Shown: positions 42,751-51,493, counted from the first letter of the stretch. The stretch is 64,000 nt of DNA from Nodosilinea sp. WJT8-NPBG4 (GCA_019359285.1 JAHHHQ010000056.1:23924-87923), one strand, 5' to 3'. The notes: a model not told the origin generated them from the letters alone. Numbers and translations: made by a program.

Positions 42751-43895
42751 ATCACCCCTTCCGCCAGCCAGTTCATCTGCTCCAGCTCGATCGCCGTCTG
42801 CCCCAGTTCCTTGCCGCCAGCAATCACGGTCTTGCCCTGGTTGTCTTTGATTTCGCCTTTGTAAATCACCAACTCCCCAGAGATCAGCTGAGCCTGGGCG
42901 GCCTCTGCCGCCTGCTGGGCCGAGGCACTCACCGCTGGGCCAAAGGGCGACAGCTTCAAAAAGCCATCCTTAAAGCCGCCCCGCACCAGGTGGGGAATAC
43001 CGCCATTCATCAGAGTTTTGCCCTCCTGCAACAGGCTGACGTAGTTTTTGTACACGGTTGACCAGTCCCACTCGGCCCCAGTGAGGTAGCCCTTGGGAGC
43101 CAGCTCAGCTTGGTTGGCGTGGTAGCCCGTAGCAAAAATGCCGCGCCGCTCGGCGGTTTCAATCACCACCTTGGGGCTATCAACGTGGCAGGTGAGCACG
43201 TCAACCCCCTGGTCGGCCATGCTGTTGGCGGCCTCGGCCTCACGCACCGGGTCGGCCCAGTCGCCGGTAAAAATCACCTGGGTAGTGGCGCTAGGGTCAA
43301 TGCTGCGAGCCCCTAGGGTAAAGCTGTTGACGTTGCGCAACACCTGGGGAATGGGCTTGGCGCCGATAAACCCTAGCCGCTTGCTGGTTGAGGCGTGGGC
43401 GGCAACAACGCCCGCGACGTATTGGGCTTCGTCGATGTAGCCAAAATAGCTGCCGACGTTGTTGGGGTGCACGCCTTCTTCGTACAGGCCACCGCAGTGG
43501 AAAAACTGCACTTCAGGAAAGTCTTTGGCCAGGGCCAGTACGTGGGGGTCAAAGTAGCCAAAGGAGGTCGCAAAAATTGCCGTGGCCCCGTCGAGGTCAA
43601 TCATGCTGCGGATGCTTTCCTGCACCGCGTTGGTTTCGGGCACGCTGGCCTCTTCGGAGGTTTTAATGCCGTCGAGGGAGTCGAGGCTGGCGCGCCCCTC
43701 GGAGTGGGCCTGGTTGTAGCCATAGTCATCCTTGGGGCCGACGTAGATAAATCCCGCTGTGAGGGTGTCGTTGCCCCCCGCCGCTGTGGGGGAGTTGCTG
43801 CAGCCGCTGAGTTTCACCGTCAGGCCAAAGGCACCGGTGGCCAGCAATCCCCGAATTGCCTGGCGACGGGTCACCTGAAACGTGGGTTTCCGCAT
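42735..43895 (-). CDS. BMP-family substrate-binding protein of the ABC importer
   Basis: 386 residues; AAGGAGAA upstream of the ATG. The export signal has RRQAIRGLLATGAFGLTVKL (Tat-like twin Arg) and ends LSGC, a lipobox, so it is probably a lipoprotein. The BMP fold follows: LTAGFIYVGPKDDYGYNQAH, TAIFATSFGYFDPHVLALAK, FFHCGG, LGFIGAKPIPQVLRNVNSFT and GVDVLTCHVDSPKVV. BMP proteins bind nucleosides, purines or related heterocycles. It is the first gene of the operon containing two ureide-type hydrolases, so the ligand may be a purine breakdown product or biuret/triuret. Confidence 0.9.
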   Translation of the reverse strand: MRKPTFQVTRRQAIRGLLATGAFGLTVKLSGCSNSPTAAGGNDTLTAGFIYVGPKDDYGYNQAHSEGRASLDSLDGIKTSEEASVPETNAVQESIRSMIDLDGATAIFATSFGYFDPHVLALAKDFPEVQFFHCGGLYEEGVHPNNVGSYFGYIDEAQYVAGVVAAHASTSKRLGFIGAKPIPQVLRNVNSFTLGARSIDPSATTQVIFTGDWADPVREAEAANSMADQGVDVLTCHVDSPKVVIETAERRGIFATGYHANQAELAPKGYLTGAEWDWSTVYKNYVSLLQEGKTLMNGGIPHLVRGGFKDGFLKLSPFGPAVSASAQQAAEAAQAQLISGELVIYKGEIKDNQGKTVIAGGKELGQTAIELEQMNWLAEGVMGSVG

Positions 43896-44046
43896 GGGGG
43901 ATTCTCCTTAGTGAGGGTGAAAGATAGTCAGGTTGAAGCGCTGAATGTTAAGGAGAGACTACCAACGCAGGCTGGGCTGAGAGGTGTGAGGAAAGTTCGC
44001 CAAAAGTACGTTTCTGAGCGGGTAGAACCCGGCCTGGCAGGCGAAA

Positions 44047-44062
44047 TGTTACCCAAAGTACA
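44047..44062 (-). promoter_or_regulatory. Possible NtcA-like site upstream of the import/hydrolysis operon
   Basis: The 16 nt TGTTACCCAAAGTACA match the nitrogen-control consensus GTA-N8-TAC with one mismatch (GTT for GTA). It lies ~155 nt upstream of the first gene of the operon. NtcA control would fit a nitrogen-scavenging role, but no good -10 is seen at the expected distance, so this is tentative. Confidence 0.3.
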
Positions 44063-44163
44063 AAGTTGGGGGTAGGGCTTGGCTAGGATCAGCTCCATAG
44101 AACTCCCCCTAGGCCCCATGCCGCTTCGGTTTTAGAGCAGCAAGTAGCACTGGATACACCCCC

Positions 44164-47100
44164 ATGACCGATGACGATGCATTAGGACTGGTTGAACGGG
44201 TTCTCGCCGAGCATGGGGTGGCGCTTAGCCAGCTTCAGGTGACGTTATTTCAGCAAGCCTGGGGCGATCGCACCTACCAGGACACGGCCCTGGCCCTGGG
44301 CTACGAGGTAGGCTACATCAAGCAAATGGGGTCTGACCTGTGGCAGTGCCTCTCTGAGCATCTGAGTGAAAAAGTCACTAAGCGCAACCTGCGAGCGGTC
44401 TTAGCCCGCCAGCTCAAAGCTCCTGATTTGGCGGCAGGCAACCCCAATGCAGCGCCCTTTCGACGCCGCCGCGACTGGGGCGACGCAGCTACCGCAGCAG
44501 TGTTCTACGGCCGCACCGACGAGCTGGCTCAGCTGCAAGACTGGGTAGTCAACGACGGCTGTCGGCTAGTGGGGCTGTTTGGCATGGGAGGCATTGGCAA
44601 AACCACCCTGGCGGTGAAGCTGGCCCAGCAGGTGCAAGACCGCTTTGAGGTGGTGATCTGGCGATCGCTGCGCCATGCCCCAACCGTCAACGACCTGCTC
44701 AAAGACCTGCTGGGTGTGCTATCGCCGGGGGGCAACACCGCTGCTGAATTTGATGGACTACTGCGATCGCTGCTCGACCAGCTGCGCCAGCACCGCAGTC
44801 TGATCGTGCTCGACAACGGCGAAACGATTTTGCAGCCACGCGATCGCACCGGCACCTACCAGCCGGGCTACGAAAACTACGCCCAGCTCTTTTACAGCTT
44901 GGGCAATGTTGACCACTCCAGCACCATCGTGCTCACCAGCCGCGAAAAACTCAAAGAGATTGCCCAGCAGGAAGGGGCTACCCTACCAGTTCGCTCGCTG
45001 CGTCTAGGGGGGCTGCCGCCTCCGGTCGGCCAGTCAATTTTCCAGACTCGAGGCCAGTTTATAGGTACCCCTACCGCCTGGCAGCACTTGGTCAACCACT
45101 ACGCAGGCAACCCCCTGGCCCTCAAGATGGTGGCTGCTGTAGTGCAAGACTTCTTTGACGGGCAGCTGGGTCCGTTTGTGCAGATTTTGGCCCAGGGAGA
45201 CTCGGTGTTTGGCGACATTCGCGATCTGCTGACCCATCAGCTCGATCGCCTCACACCAGTAGAGCAGCAGGTGATGGCCTGGCTTGCCATTCATCGCGAG
45301 CCCGTTACCCTAGCGCAGGTGCGCACTTACCTGGTAGCGCCTCTAGCCTTGGGCGAACTGATCGAAGCCCTCACCAGCCTGGAGCGGCGATCGCTGATTG
45401 AGCGCGACATCCCGCGAGCCAATTCTCACAGCACGCGCTTTACCCTCCAGCCGGTAGTGATGGAATACATGACCGACTGGCTGGTAGAGCAGATCAGCCA
45501 GGCCCTTCTGGCACCGCCGACGATCGACCCTAGTCCGCTGCATACCCATGCCCTGGTTTTGGCCCAGGCTAAAGACTATATTCGCGATGGCCAAACTCGA
45601 CTGATTCTGCAACCGGTGCTGCAACGGCTGCGGCTGCGGCCCGACAGTTTAGCTCAGCGTCTGCGCCACCACCTCGACACCTGGCGCGGGCAGAGCTTGC
45701 AGAGCTACGCCTGCGGCAACCTGCTCAATCTGCTCCAGCAGGCTGACATCTCGCTGGCGGGCTGGGATTTTTCTGGGCAGACGATCTGGCAAGCCTATTT
45801 GCAAGACAGCACCCTGCACAACGCCAACTTTGCCCAGACTGACCTGTCGCGCTCGGTGTTTAAAGACACCTTTAGCCAGGTGCTAGCCATTGCCTTTAGC
45901 CCCGATGGCCAGCTGTTAGCAGCCAGTGATGTCAGCTACGAAATTCACCTGTGGCGGGTCAGCGATGCCCAGCCGATGCTCACTCTGCACGCCCAAGACG
46001 GCTGGTGCTGGGCGGTAGCCTTTAGCCCCAACAACCAAACTTTGGCCAGCAGCGCCAACGGTACCATCGACCTGTGGGATCTCAAAACCGGCGATCGCTA
46101 CGGCCAGCTCAAAGACTCCTCCAGTCGGGTCTTTTCCCTCGCTTTCAGCCCCGACGGGCGCTTCTTGGCAAGCGGCTGTGAAGACCACCAGATCCGCGTG
46201 TGGGATGTGCGGACCCAGACCCTGTTTCACAGTTTGGTGGGCCATACCGACGAGGTGCGATCGGTAGCGTTTTCACCCCAGGGCTACCTGCGTGGCGGCT
46301 TAAGTCTGAGCGATTCGCGCAGTGGTTCGTTTCAGAATCGCTCGGCCAGTCACTCCTTAGCCAGCGGCAGCTATGACGGAACCCTGCGTCTATGGGATGT
46401 GGCCAGTGGTGACAGTATTGCCATGGCAGCTGGGTCACCTGTGTGGTCGATCGCCTTTAGCCCTGACGGGCAAACCTTGGCCAGTGGTCACCACAACGGT
46501 AGCATTGGCATCTGGGATGTCGTCACTCAGACCAGGGTGCGATCGCCGCAGCCCGATCCAACGGGACTTGCAATTCAAGGGCATCAGGCGGTGCGCTCTG
46601 TGGCCTTTAGTCCCGACGGACGCACCCTGGCCAGCGGTGGCGATAACCAGATCCTTCGCCTGTGGAACTGGCAAACCGGGCAGATCGATTGGGCAGTCAA
46701 GGGCCACAGCAGCTGGATCTCAAACGTCGCCTTTAGCCCCGTGGGGGGAACATCTACCGAAGAGAACGGCTACATCTTAGCCAGCGCCAGTGAAGACCAG
46801 TCTGTGCGCCTATGGGATAGCCAGAACCACCAGTCCCTACGGGTGCTGCGCGGTCACAACAGCGGTGTGTGGTCGGTAGCGTTACATCCCCAAGGTCATT
46901 ATCTGGTTAGCGGTGGTCAGGACCGCCAGGTACGTCTGTGGTCCCTAACTACCCAGGCTGCTCCCCGAGGATTGGTTGGGCACGATGGTTGGGTTTTTGT
47001 CGTAGCGGTTAGCCCCGACGGCCGCTGGATTGCTAGCGGTGGCGAAGATCGCACCGTGCGCCTGTGGGATAGCGAAATCGGGACCTGTCGCGCCACCTGG

Positions 47101-47892
47101 GCCGACCATAGCCATGAGGTCTGGGCCTTGGCCTTTTGCCCCAAGGGCGATCGTCTGGCTAGTGGCAGTCTTGACAGCACCATTCGCCTGTGGGATATCG
47201 ATTGTCAGATGAACTGTGGCATTCTCACAGGCCACACTAGCGGCGTTTGGACGCTGGCCATTAGCCCCGACGGTCGCCGCCTAGCCAGCGGTAGCCAAGA
47301 CCAAACTGTGCGCCTGTGGGATCTTGAGTCCCAAACTTGCCTGCAGACCCTGCCCTGCGAGGGCAGCTGGGTGCGGGGGCTAGCCTTTAGCCCCGATGGT
47401 CGGTTCCTCTCCAGCGGTGGGTCTAACGGCTACGTCATGCTATGGGATCTGAAGCTGGGCCATCGCACCGTCATCGGCACCCACCCCAGCCTGGTGCTGG
47501 CTGTGGCCTTTAGCCCCGATGGCCAGTGGCTAGCCAGCTGTGGCGGTGATACCACCATCAGGCTGTGGAACCTGCGCACTCGGCAGTGTCACCAAACCCT
47601 TTGCGGCCACAACAAGTGGGTGCGATACGTGACCTTTAGCGCCGATGGCGATCGCCTGATTAGCTGTAGCCAGGACGAAACCATTCAGATCTGGCAGAAA
47701 CTGCCGACCCCCGACGGCTTTATCTACTGTCACGCTCAAACGCTGCGGGTACCCCGTCCCTACGAAGGTATGGCGATTGCCGGGGTAACCGGCCTAACCG
47801 AAGCTCAAAAAGCAGCCTTAATTGTCCTAGGGGCCAGCGAAACTCCAGCCGTTAGCCCAACGCCCTCGATTGCGCCTCTGTATTACCCGTAG
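44164..47892 (+). CDS. NB-ARC STAND protein with vMAP-like N-terminus and 14 WD40 repeats
   Basis: 1242 residues. Residues 1-85 resemble the vMAP winged-helix module (LFQQAWGDRTYQDTALALGY, SDLWQCLSEHLSEKVTKRNL). An NB-ARC ATPase follows with P-loop FGMGGIGKTTLAVKL (~137-151), Walker B RSLIVLDNGE and the GNPLALKMVAAVV region, then a winged helix. Around residues 530-565 pentapeptide-like repeats occur (DISLAGWDFSGQTIWQAYLQ). From ~575 there are 14 WD40 blades of the xxVAFSPDGxxLASGxxDxxIRLWD type, enough for two seven-bladed propellers. Two blades carry insertions. STAND proteins switch on and oligomerise after ligand sensing; roles in signalling or antiphage defence are known for relatives, but no effector domain is recognised here. 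Confidence 0.9.
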   Translation: MTDDDALGLVERVLAEHGVALSQLQVTLFQQAWGDRTYQDTALALGYEVGYIKQMGSDLWQCLSEHLSEKVTKRNLRAVLARQLKAPDLAAGNPNAAPFRRRRDWGDAATAAVFYGRTDELAQLQDWVVNDGCRLVGLFGMGGIGKTTLAVKLAQQVQDRFEVVIWRSLRHAPTVNDLLKDLLGVLSPGGNTAAEFDGLLRSLLDQLRQHRSLIVLDNGETILQPRDRTGTYQPGYENYAQLFYSLGNVDHSSTIVLTSREKLKEIAQQEGATLPVRSLRLGGLPPPVGQSIFQTRGQFIGTPTAWQHLVNHYAGNPLALKMVAAVVQDFFDGQLGPFVQILAQGDSVFGDIRDLLTHQLDRLTPVEQQVMAWLAIHREPVTLAQVRTYLVAPLALGELIEALTSLERRSLIERDIPRANSHSTRFTLQPVVMEYMTDWLVEQISQALLAPPTIDPSPLHTHALVLAQAKDYIRDGQTRLILQPVLQRLRLRPDSLAQRLRHHLDTWRGQSLQSYACGNLLNLLQQADISLAGWDFSGQTIWQAYLQDSTLHNANFAQTDLSRSVFKDTFSQVLAIAFSPDGQLLAASDVSYEIHLWRVSDAQPMLTLHAQDGWCWAVAFSPNNQTLASSANGTIDLWDLKTGDRYGQLKDSSSRVFSLAFSPDGRFLASGCEDHQIRVWDVRTQTLFHSLVGHTDEVRSVAFSPQGYLRGGLSLSDSRSGSFQNRSASHSLASGSYDGTLRLWDVASGDSIAMAAGSPVWSIAFSPDGQTLASGHHNGSIGIWDVVTQTRVRSPQPDPTGLAIQGHQAVRSVAFSPDGRTLASGGDNQILRLWNWQTGQIDWAVKGHSSWISNVAFSPVGGTSTEENGYILASASEDQSVRLWDSQNHQSLRVLRGHNSGVWSVALHPQGHYLVSGGQDRQVRLWSLTTQAAPRGLVGHDGWVFVVAVSPDGRWIASGGEDRTVRLWDSEIGTCRATWADHSHEVWALAFCPKGDRLASGSLDSTIRLWDIDCQMNCGILTGHTSGVWTLAISPDGRRLASGSQDQTVRLWDLESQTCLQTLPCEGSWVRGLAFSPDGRFLSSGGSNGYVMLWDLKLGHRTVIGTHPSLVLAVAFSPDGQWLASCGGDTTIRLWNLRTRQCHQTLCGHNKWVRYVTFSADGDRLISCSQDETIQIWQKLPTPDGFIYCHAQTLRVPRPYEGMAIAGVTGLTEAQKAALIVLGASETPAVSPTPSIAPLYYP

Positions 47893-48007
47893 AGTAGACT
47901 ACACTCCAGGTATCACAACTGCCCCTAACCGCTAGCCTTTGGCCCAGTCGAAAGCGCCTCAGCCCCAGGTTTGGAGCATTTAACCTTATGTTGACCCAGA
48001 GGTGGCT

Positions 48008-48238
48008 ATGACATCTGAATTTGCCGTCGGCGATCGCGTCCGCCTCGCCGCCCTGCCCCCCTATTTCAAAACCGCTGACCCTATGCCCATGCTGCGTCCC
48101 GCCGATACGATTCCCCTGGGGGCGGAAGGGGTAATTCTCAACCGTCGCCCCGGCGGCTATTGGGGCATCAAATTCGACAAAGGGTCTTTTCTAGTCGATA
48201 GCCAGTTTTTAGAGCTAGCAGAAACCCCGGCAGACTAA
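48008..48238 (+). CDS. sipA: SipA-like (NblS-interacting) SH3-type small protein
   Basis: 76 residues from the ATG at 48008 (GAGG 5 nt upstream). The sequence FAVGDRVRLAALPPYFKTAD, PMPMLRPADTIPLGAEGVIL and RRPGGYWGIKFDKGSFLVDS matches the DUF3148/SipA family as I remember it. SipA is a small beta-barrel that binds the histidine kinase NblS and raises its activity toward RpaB/SrrA in photosynthetic stress responses. Identification rests on these conserved phrases. Confidence 0.8.
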   Translation: MTSEFAVGDRVRLAALPPYFKTADPMPMLRPADTIPLGAEGVILNRRPGGYWGIKFDKGSFLVDSQFLELAETPAD

Positions 48239-48248
48239 ACTGCCGGGG
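48225..48248. terminator. Bidirectional hairpin between sipA and the convergent gene
   Basis: A 9-bp perfect stem CCCCGGCAG/CTGCCGGGG with a 6-nt loop that contains the sipA stop codon. There is no T-run. Its position between convergent genes suggests a shared terminator. Confidence 0.55.
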
Positions 48249-48273
48249 TCTGCAAGTCATCCCTTGTCGCCAA

Positions 48274-48654
48274 CTAGGCGGGCGATACTTCAGTATCGGC
48301 CTCAGCAGCGGGGCTATCTGCCGTAGTTTCAGCAGCATCGCCTTCCGTAGCGTCACCTTCCGCAGCGGCGACGGTGTCTGCCGCAACGTCATCGGCTACC
48401 GTTTCTTCTGGCGCTGCTTCGGGCTCCTCGACAGCCTCAACCTTAGGTTTGGGTTTAGGACCGCGCATGAGAGCGGGAGGAACCGAGGGCTTGCGATCGC
48501 GATCGTCGCGATCGCGACCTCTACCACCGCCGCCACCCGAGCGCTTACCCTGACCCCTAGGGCGCTCCTCGCCACCGCCACCGTCTTCTTTCACTCCCAC
48601 GGTAATAATTTTTTTCTTGGGCTTCTCAGGGGAAGCATCCGGCGTGTCTGACAT
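48274..48654 (-). CDS. Low-complexity acidic/Gly-Arg-rich protein
   Basis: 126 residues without a folded core: a basic Lys-rich start (SPEKPKKKIITVGVKED), a Gly/Arg/Asp section resembling RGG-type RNA-binding tails (GKRSGGGGGRGRDRDDRDRK), then a long Ala/Glu/Thr-rich acidic tail. It is probably disordered. The reading frame is strongly biased and the composition is unlike a shadow frame. Function unknown; RNA or polyanion binding by the Gly-Arg part is a guess. Confidence 0.55.
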   Translation of the reverse strand: MSDTPDASPEKPKKKIITVGVKEDGGGGEERPRGQGKRSGGGGGRGRDRDDRDRKPSVPPALMRGPKPKPKVEAVEEPEAAPEETVADDVAADTVAAAEGDATEGDAAETTADSPAAEADTEVSPA

Positions 48655-48762
48655 GACTTTGCAGTAGTTAACGTCGTGGAGATCTTACCCCGAATCTGGC
48701 CCTGGCCCAATCTCGATCTAGCGAGCAGCGGCACTGATCGCTTTGCCAATTCCAAGGGCTCA

Positions 48763-48827
48763 CAAAAAAGCCCCCTTCTATGAACTGAGGGAGCTTAAAG
48801 CTCAATGGCTGGTTACCCAAGGGGGCT
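48763..48827 (-). terminator. Terminator of the 58-aa gene, minus strand
   Basis: On the minus strand AGCCCCCTT pairs with AAGGGGGCT across a ~45-nt internal region that itself contains a GAGCTTTAAGCTC hairpin. Six T residues follow directly. Confidence 0.65.
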
Positions 48828-48850
48828 AATGCCAGCTAGCGGCAAAAAGG

Positions 48851-49027
48851 TTAATCGACGACCCGCAGTCTCCCCTGGCTGAGCGCTTCATAAACCCGAC
48901 TGATTAGGGCGGCATCATTGGGGCTTAGGTCACGCTGAGAAAACATGGCCATCAATTGCTGTTGGTCGTTTCGGGTTAGGCGACGGGCTGCAAACATTCG
49001 TTCGATGGTCTGCTCAAGGTTTGACAT
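48851..49027 (-). CDS. Small conserved-type protein, 58 aa
   Basis: The frame MSNLEQTIERMFAARRLTRN, DQQQLMAMFSQRDLSPNDAA, LISRVYEALSQGRLRVVD starts at the ATG at 49027 and stops at the TAA at 48851. It is a compact three-helix pattern with regular hydrophobic spacing, and ends shortly before a strong minus-strand terminator. The ribosome site is weak. I do not recognise a function. It is too short to be noticed by length filters but looks genuinely coding. Confidence 0.65.
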   Translation of the reverse strand: MSNLEQTIERMFAARRLTRNDQQQLMAMFSQRDLSPNDAALISRVYEALSQGRLRVVD

Positions 49028-49328
49028 AGTAACGCACTCTGATTGGTCGAACCGTGGCTATTCCGGGGAATGCATAACACAACCTAAGTGTTACCCCCGA
49101 AAACTATAACGCTTTGTATAGTAACCCGATTTTACTGGGCAACTAAAGAGGCTACATCGGCGGGATAACTTATCTATTTGCCTAAAGTTGCACGTCCGGA
49201 AAGTTTCATATCCGTAAAAATACGGATATTGTTAAGCCGTCGTCGGCCGGACCCTGTCGCGACACTAACTCTGAAATCAAGAGCTCACCGGGTATACTCG
49301 TGCCATAGGGGTATAGAGTCAACAGCTA
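49028..49328. other. 300-bp divergent promoter region with palindromes
   Basis: No gene is seen. It holds a perfect 9-bp inverted repeat ATATCCGTA-AAAA-TACGGATAT (49208-49229), a CTATA-N8-TATAG repeat near 49106-49123, and a good -10 hexamer TATACT at 49293-49298, with a weak -35 (CTGAAA) 16 nt upstream. These serve the gene at 49329. Confidence 0.5.
49208..49229. promoter_or_regulatory. Perfect 9-bp inverted repeat, possible operator
   Basis: ATATCCGTA/TACGGATAT with an AAAA spacer, 100 nt upstream of the gene at 49329. There is no T-run after it and no gene ends here, so an operator is more likely than a terminator. The binding protein is unknown. Confidence 0.4.
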
Positions 49329-49799
49329 ATGCAATACCTGGCGAAGGTTCAAAAAAAAGCATTTTTGGGCGGTGCAGAATTGCTGCTGCTGGCCGAACAG
49401 ACCTCTGAATCGACCTGGGCGCGGCTGCCCTCAGAACGCATTGTCGAAACTACTCGCCTGCTCGCCTTTCAGGAGGGCAATTTGGTGCTGGTAGACCTTG
49501 ACAACCTAAATCAGATTGTGGCGGTGCAAGACGCTACCCCTTGGGTGCTGGGCTTAGTCGAGCACTATCTGGCCTATGGGGTCACTCCCGAAGCCCTAGA
49601 GCAAGAAATTGAGCGGGCCGAACGGTGGCGGCAGTCGCTAACCCTCAAAAGTCAGGAGGTCGATCGCCGCGCCCTCGAAACCGCCGCCCGCCGCGACGAA
49701 ATTCAAGAGCTAGAGCGCAGCCTGAAACACGAACGCGAAGAATTAGAAACCCGCTGGCAAGCTTTACAGCAGATGCAATCGGAGGGGGGTGAGGGGTAG
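49329..49799 (+). CDS. Conserved hypothetical protein with C-terminal coiled coil
   Basis: 156 residues. The first ~85 look like a compact domain (LAKVQKKAFLGGAELLLLAE, LLAFQEGNLVLVDLDNLNQI, TPWVLGLVEHYLAYGVTPEA). The rest is a long charged helix (EQEIERAERWRQSLTLKSQE to ELERSLKHEREELETRWQAL) with heptad spacing, so a coiled coil. The 3' end merges into a G-rich repeat tract. No function is recognised. Confidence 0.7.
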   Translation: MQYLAKVQKKAFLGGAELLLLAEQTSESTWARLPSERIVETTRLLAFQEGNLVLVDLDNLNQIVAVQDATPWVLGLVEHYLAYGVTPEALEQEIERAERWRQSLTLKSQEVDRRALETAARRDEIQELERSLKHEREELETRWQALQQMQSEGGEG

Positions 49800-49945
49800 A
49801 TGGGTAGATGGGTGGGGAGTGGATGGGTAGATGGGTGAATGAATTGACTTATCGCCCAAGTGCAAGTCCCCCACTCCCTACCCCGTTACCCCCCACTCCC
49901 TACTCGCCTACCCATCCACTCCCTACCTCCCACTCCCTACCCTCA
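49786..49945. repeat. Heptamer-type short tandem repeats, G-rich then C-rich
   Basis: First a G-rich part with repeats of GGGTAGATGGGTG and GGAGTGGATGG (to ~49840). Then a C-rich part with repeats of CCCACTCCCTACC and CCTACCCATCC (49865-49940). The two halves are partly complementary, so the region could form a large imperfect hairpin upstream of glgA. Confidence 0.7.
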
Positions 49946-50017
49946 GACGCTTGCCTATGCCCCAACATCCTGATTGAATAGGGGCTTAAAAACGAAGTTT
50001 TATGACGGGAAGGCCCT

Positions 50018-51493
50018 ATGTATATCGTGCAGATTGCTTCGGAATGTGCCCCAGTTATTAAAGCTGGGGGGCTGGGCGACGTGGTTTACGGCCTTAGCCG
50101 TGAGCTAGAAAACCGAGGCCACTGCGTCGAGATCATTCTGCCTAAGTATGACTGCATGCGGTACGACCATATCTGGGGGCTGCACGAGGCCTACAGCGAT
50201 CTGGTGGTGCCCTGGTTTGGTACCGATATTCGTTGCGATGTGCTGTGCGGTTGGGTGCACGGTCGGCTGTGCTTTTTTATTGAGCCCAAGTCGTGGGAGA
50301 TGTTCTTTAACCGGGGCTGCTACTACGGCTGCGATGATGACCCTATGCGCTTTGCCTTCTTCAGCAAAGCGGCCATGGAGTTTTTGCTGCGCAGCAAAAA
50401 GCGCCCCGATGTGATTCACTGCCACGACTGGCAGACCGGGCTGATTCCGGTGATGCTGTTTGAAATTTATAAGTACAACGGCATGGAGTTTCAGCGCACG
50501 CTGTACACCATCCACAACTTCAAGCACCAGGGCTTTGGCGGCAGCGAGATTTTGGCGGCGACGGGCCTCAACCGGCCAGAATATTATTTTCAGCCTTACC
50601 GATTGCGCGACGACTTTAACCCCTTTGCGATCAACTTTATGAAGGGGGGCATCACTTACGCTAATCACGTCAACACGGTGTCGCCCTACCACGCTTGGGA
50701 GGCCCAGCACACCGACCAGGGCTTTGGCCTGGGGCACACTTTGCACACCAATCAGCACAAGTTCTCAGGCATTCTCAACGGCATTGACCCGGAGGTGTGG
50801 AATCCGGAGAGCGATCGCTACATTCCCCATCACTACGGTCTGACAACCTTTGAAGACAAGGCGCTAAATAAGAAGGAACTGCGCGATCGCCTACTGTTGA
50901 GCCAGAGCGACAAACCCCTGGTGGCCTTCATTGGCCGCTTGGATGATCAAAAGGGCGTCCATCTCGTCCACCACGCCATGTACTACGCCCTAGAGCGGGG
51001 GGCGCAGTTTGTGCTGCTGGGCTCGGCCACCGAGAAGAGCATCAACGACTGGTTCTGGCACGAAAAACTCTTCCTCAACGACAACCCCGATGTGCACCTC
51101 GAACTGAGCTTTAACGAAGAGCTGGCCCACCTGATCTACGCTGGAGCCGACATGATTGTGGTGCCCAGCAACTTTGAACCCTGCGGTTTAACCCAGATGA
51201 TCGGCCTGCGGTACGGCACTGTGCCCGTTGTGCGCGGGGTGGGCGGCCTGGTGAACACTGTCTTTGACTGGGACTATGACACCTTACATGGGCCGGATGA
51301 GCGCAACGGCTTTGTCTTCTTCCAAAATGACACTGTGGCGCTTGAGTCGGCGATGAACCGCGCCTTTGACGTTTGGAATCAGAAACCCGAGATCTTCAAG
51401 CAAATTGCGCAGCAGGGCATGGCCTACGACTTTTCGTGGAATCATCCGGGGCAGGCTTACATCGACCTGTATGAGTACGTGCGCCATAAGTAG
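50018..51493 (+). CDS. glgA: Glycogen synthase (ADP-glucose type), GlgA2-like
   Basis: 491 residues, GT5 family, GT-B fold. The N-terminal domain has the substrate loop IKAGGLGDVVYGLSRELE (KxGGLGDV) and VIHCHDWQTGLIPV. The C-terminal domain has AFIGRLDDQKGVHL, LSFNEELAHLIYAGADMIVV, PSNFEPCGLTQMIGLRYGTV and PVVRGVGGLVNTVFDWDYD (the E-x7-E type site and phosphate loop). It adds glucose from ADP-glucose to glycogen. The details (IPVMLFEIYKYNGMEFQRTL) are those of the second cyanobacterial isoform, which tends to make storage glucan processively. AAGG precedes the ATG. Confidence 0.93.
   Translation: MYIVQIASECAPVIKAGGLGDVVYGLSRELENRGHCVEIILPKYDCMRYDHIWGLHEAYSDLVVPWFGTDIRCDVLCGWVHGRLCFFIEPKSWEMFFNRGCYYGCDDDPMRFAFFSKAAMEFLLRSKKRPDVIHCHDWQTGLIPVMLFEIYKYNGMEFQRTLYTIHNFKHQGFGGSEILAATGLNRPEYYFQPYRLRDDFNPFAINFMKGGITYANHVNTVSPYHAWEAQHTDQGFGLGHTLHTNQHKFSGILNGIDPEVWNPESDRYIPHHYGLTTFEDKALNKKELRDRLLLSQSDKPLVAFIGRLDDQKGVHLVHHAMYYALERGAQFVLLGSATEKSINDWFWHEKLFLNDNPDVHLELSFNEELAHLIYAGADMIVVPSNFEPCGLTQMIGLRYGTVPVVRGVGGLVNTVFDWDYDTLHGPDERNGFVFFQNDTVALESAMNRAFDVWNQKPEIFKQIAQQGMAYDFSWNHPGQAYIDLYEYVRHK

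Noticed and set aside
49178..49408. Plus-strand 76-codon frame before the coiled-coil gene
   Set aside because: It crosses a palindrome and a promoter and overlaps the real gene start in another phase, with no coding character.
37489..49945. Repeat tracts as a CRISPR array
   Set aside because: Units are heptamer-like and contiguous without unique spacers of constant length; no cas genes are present.
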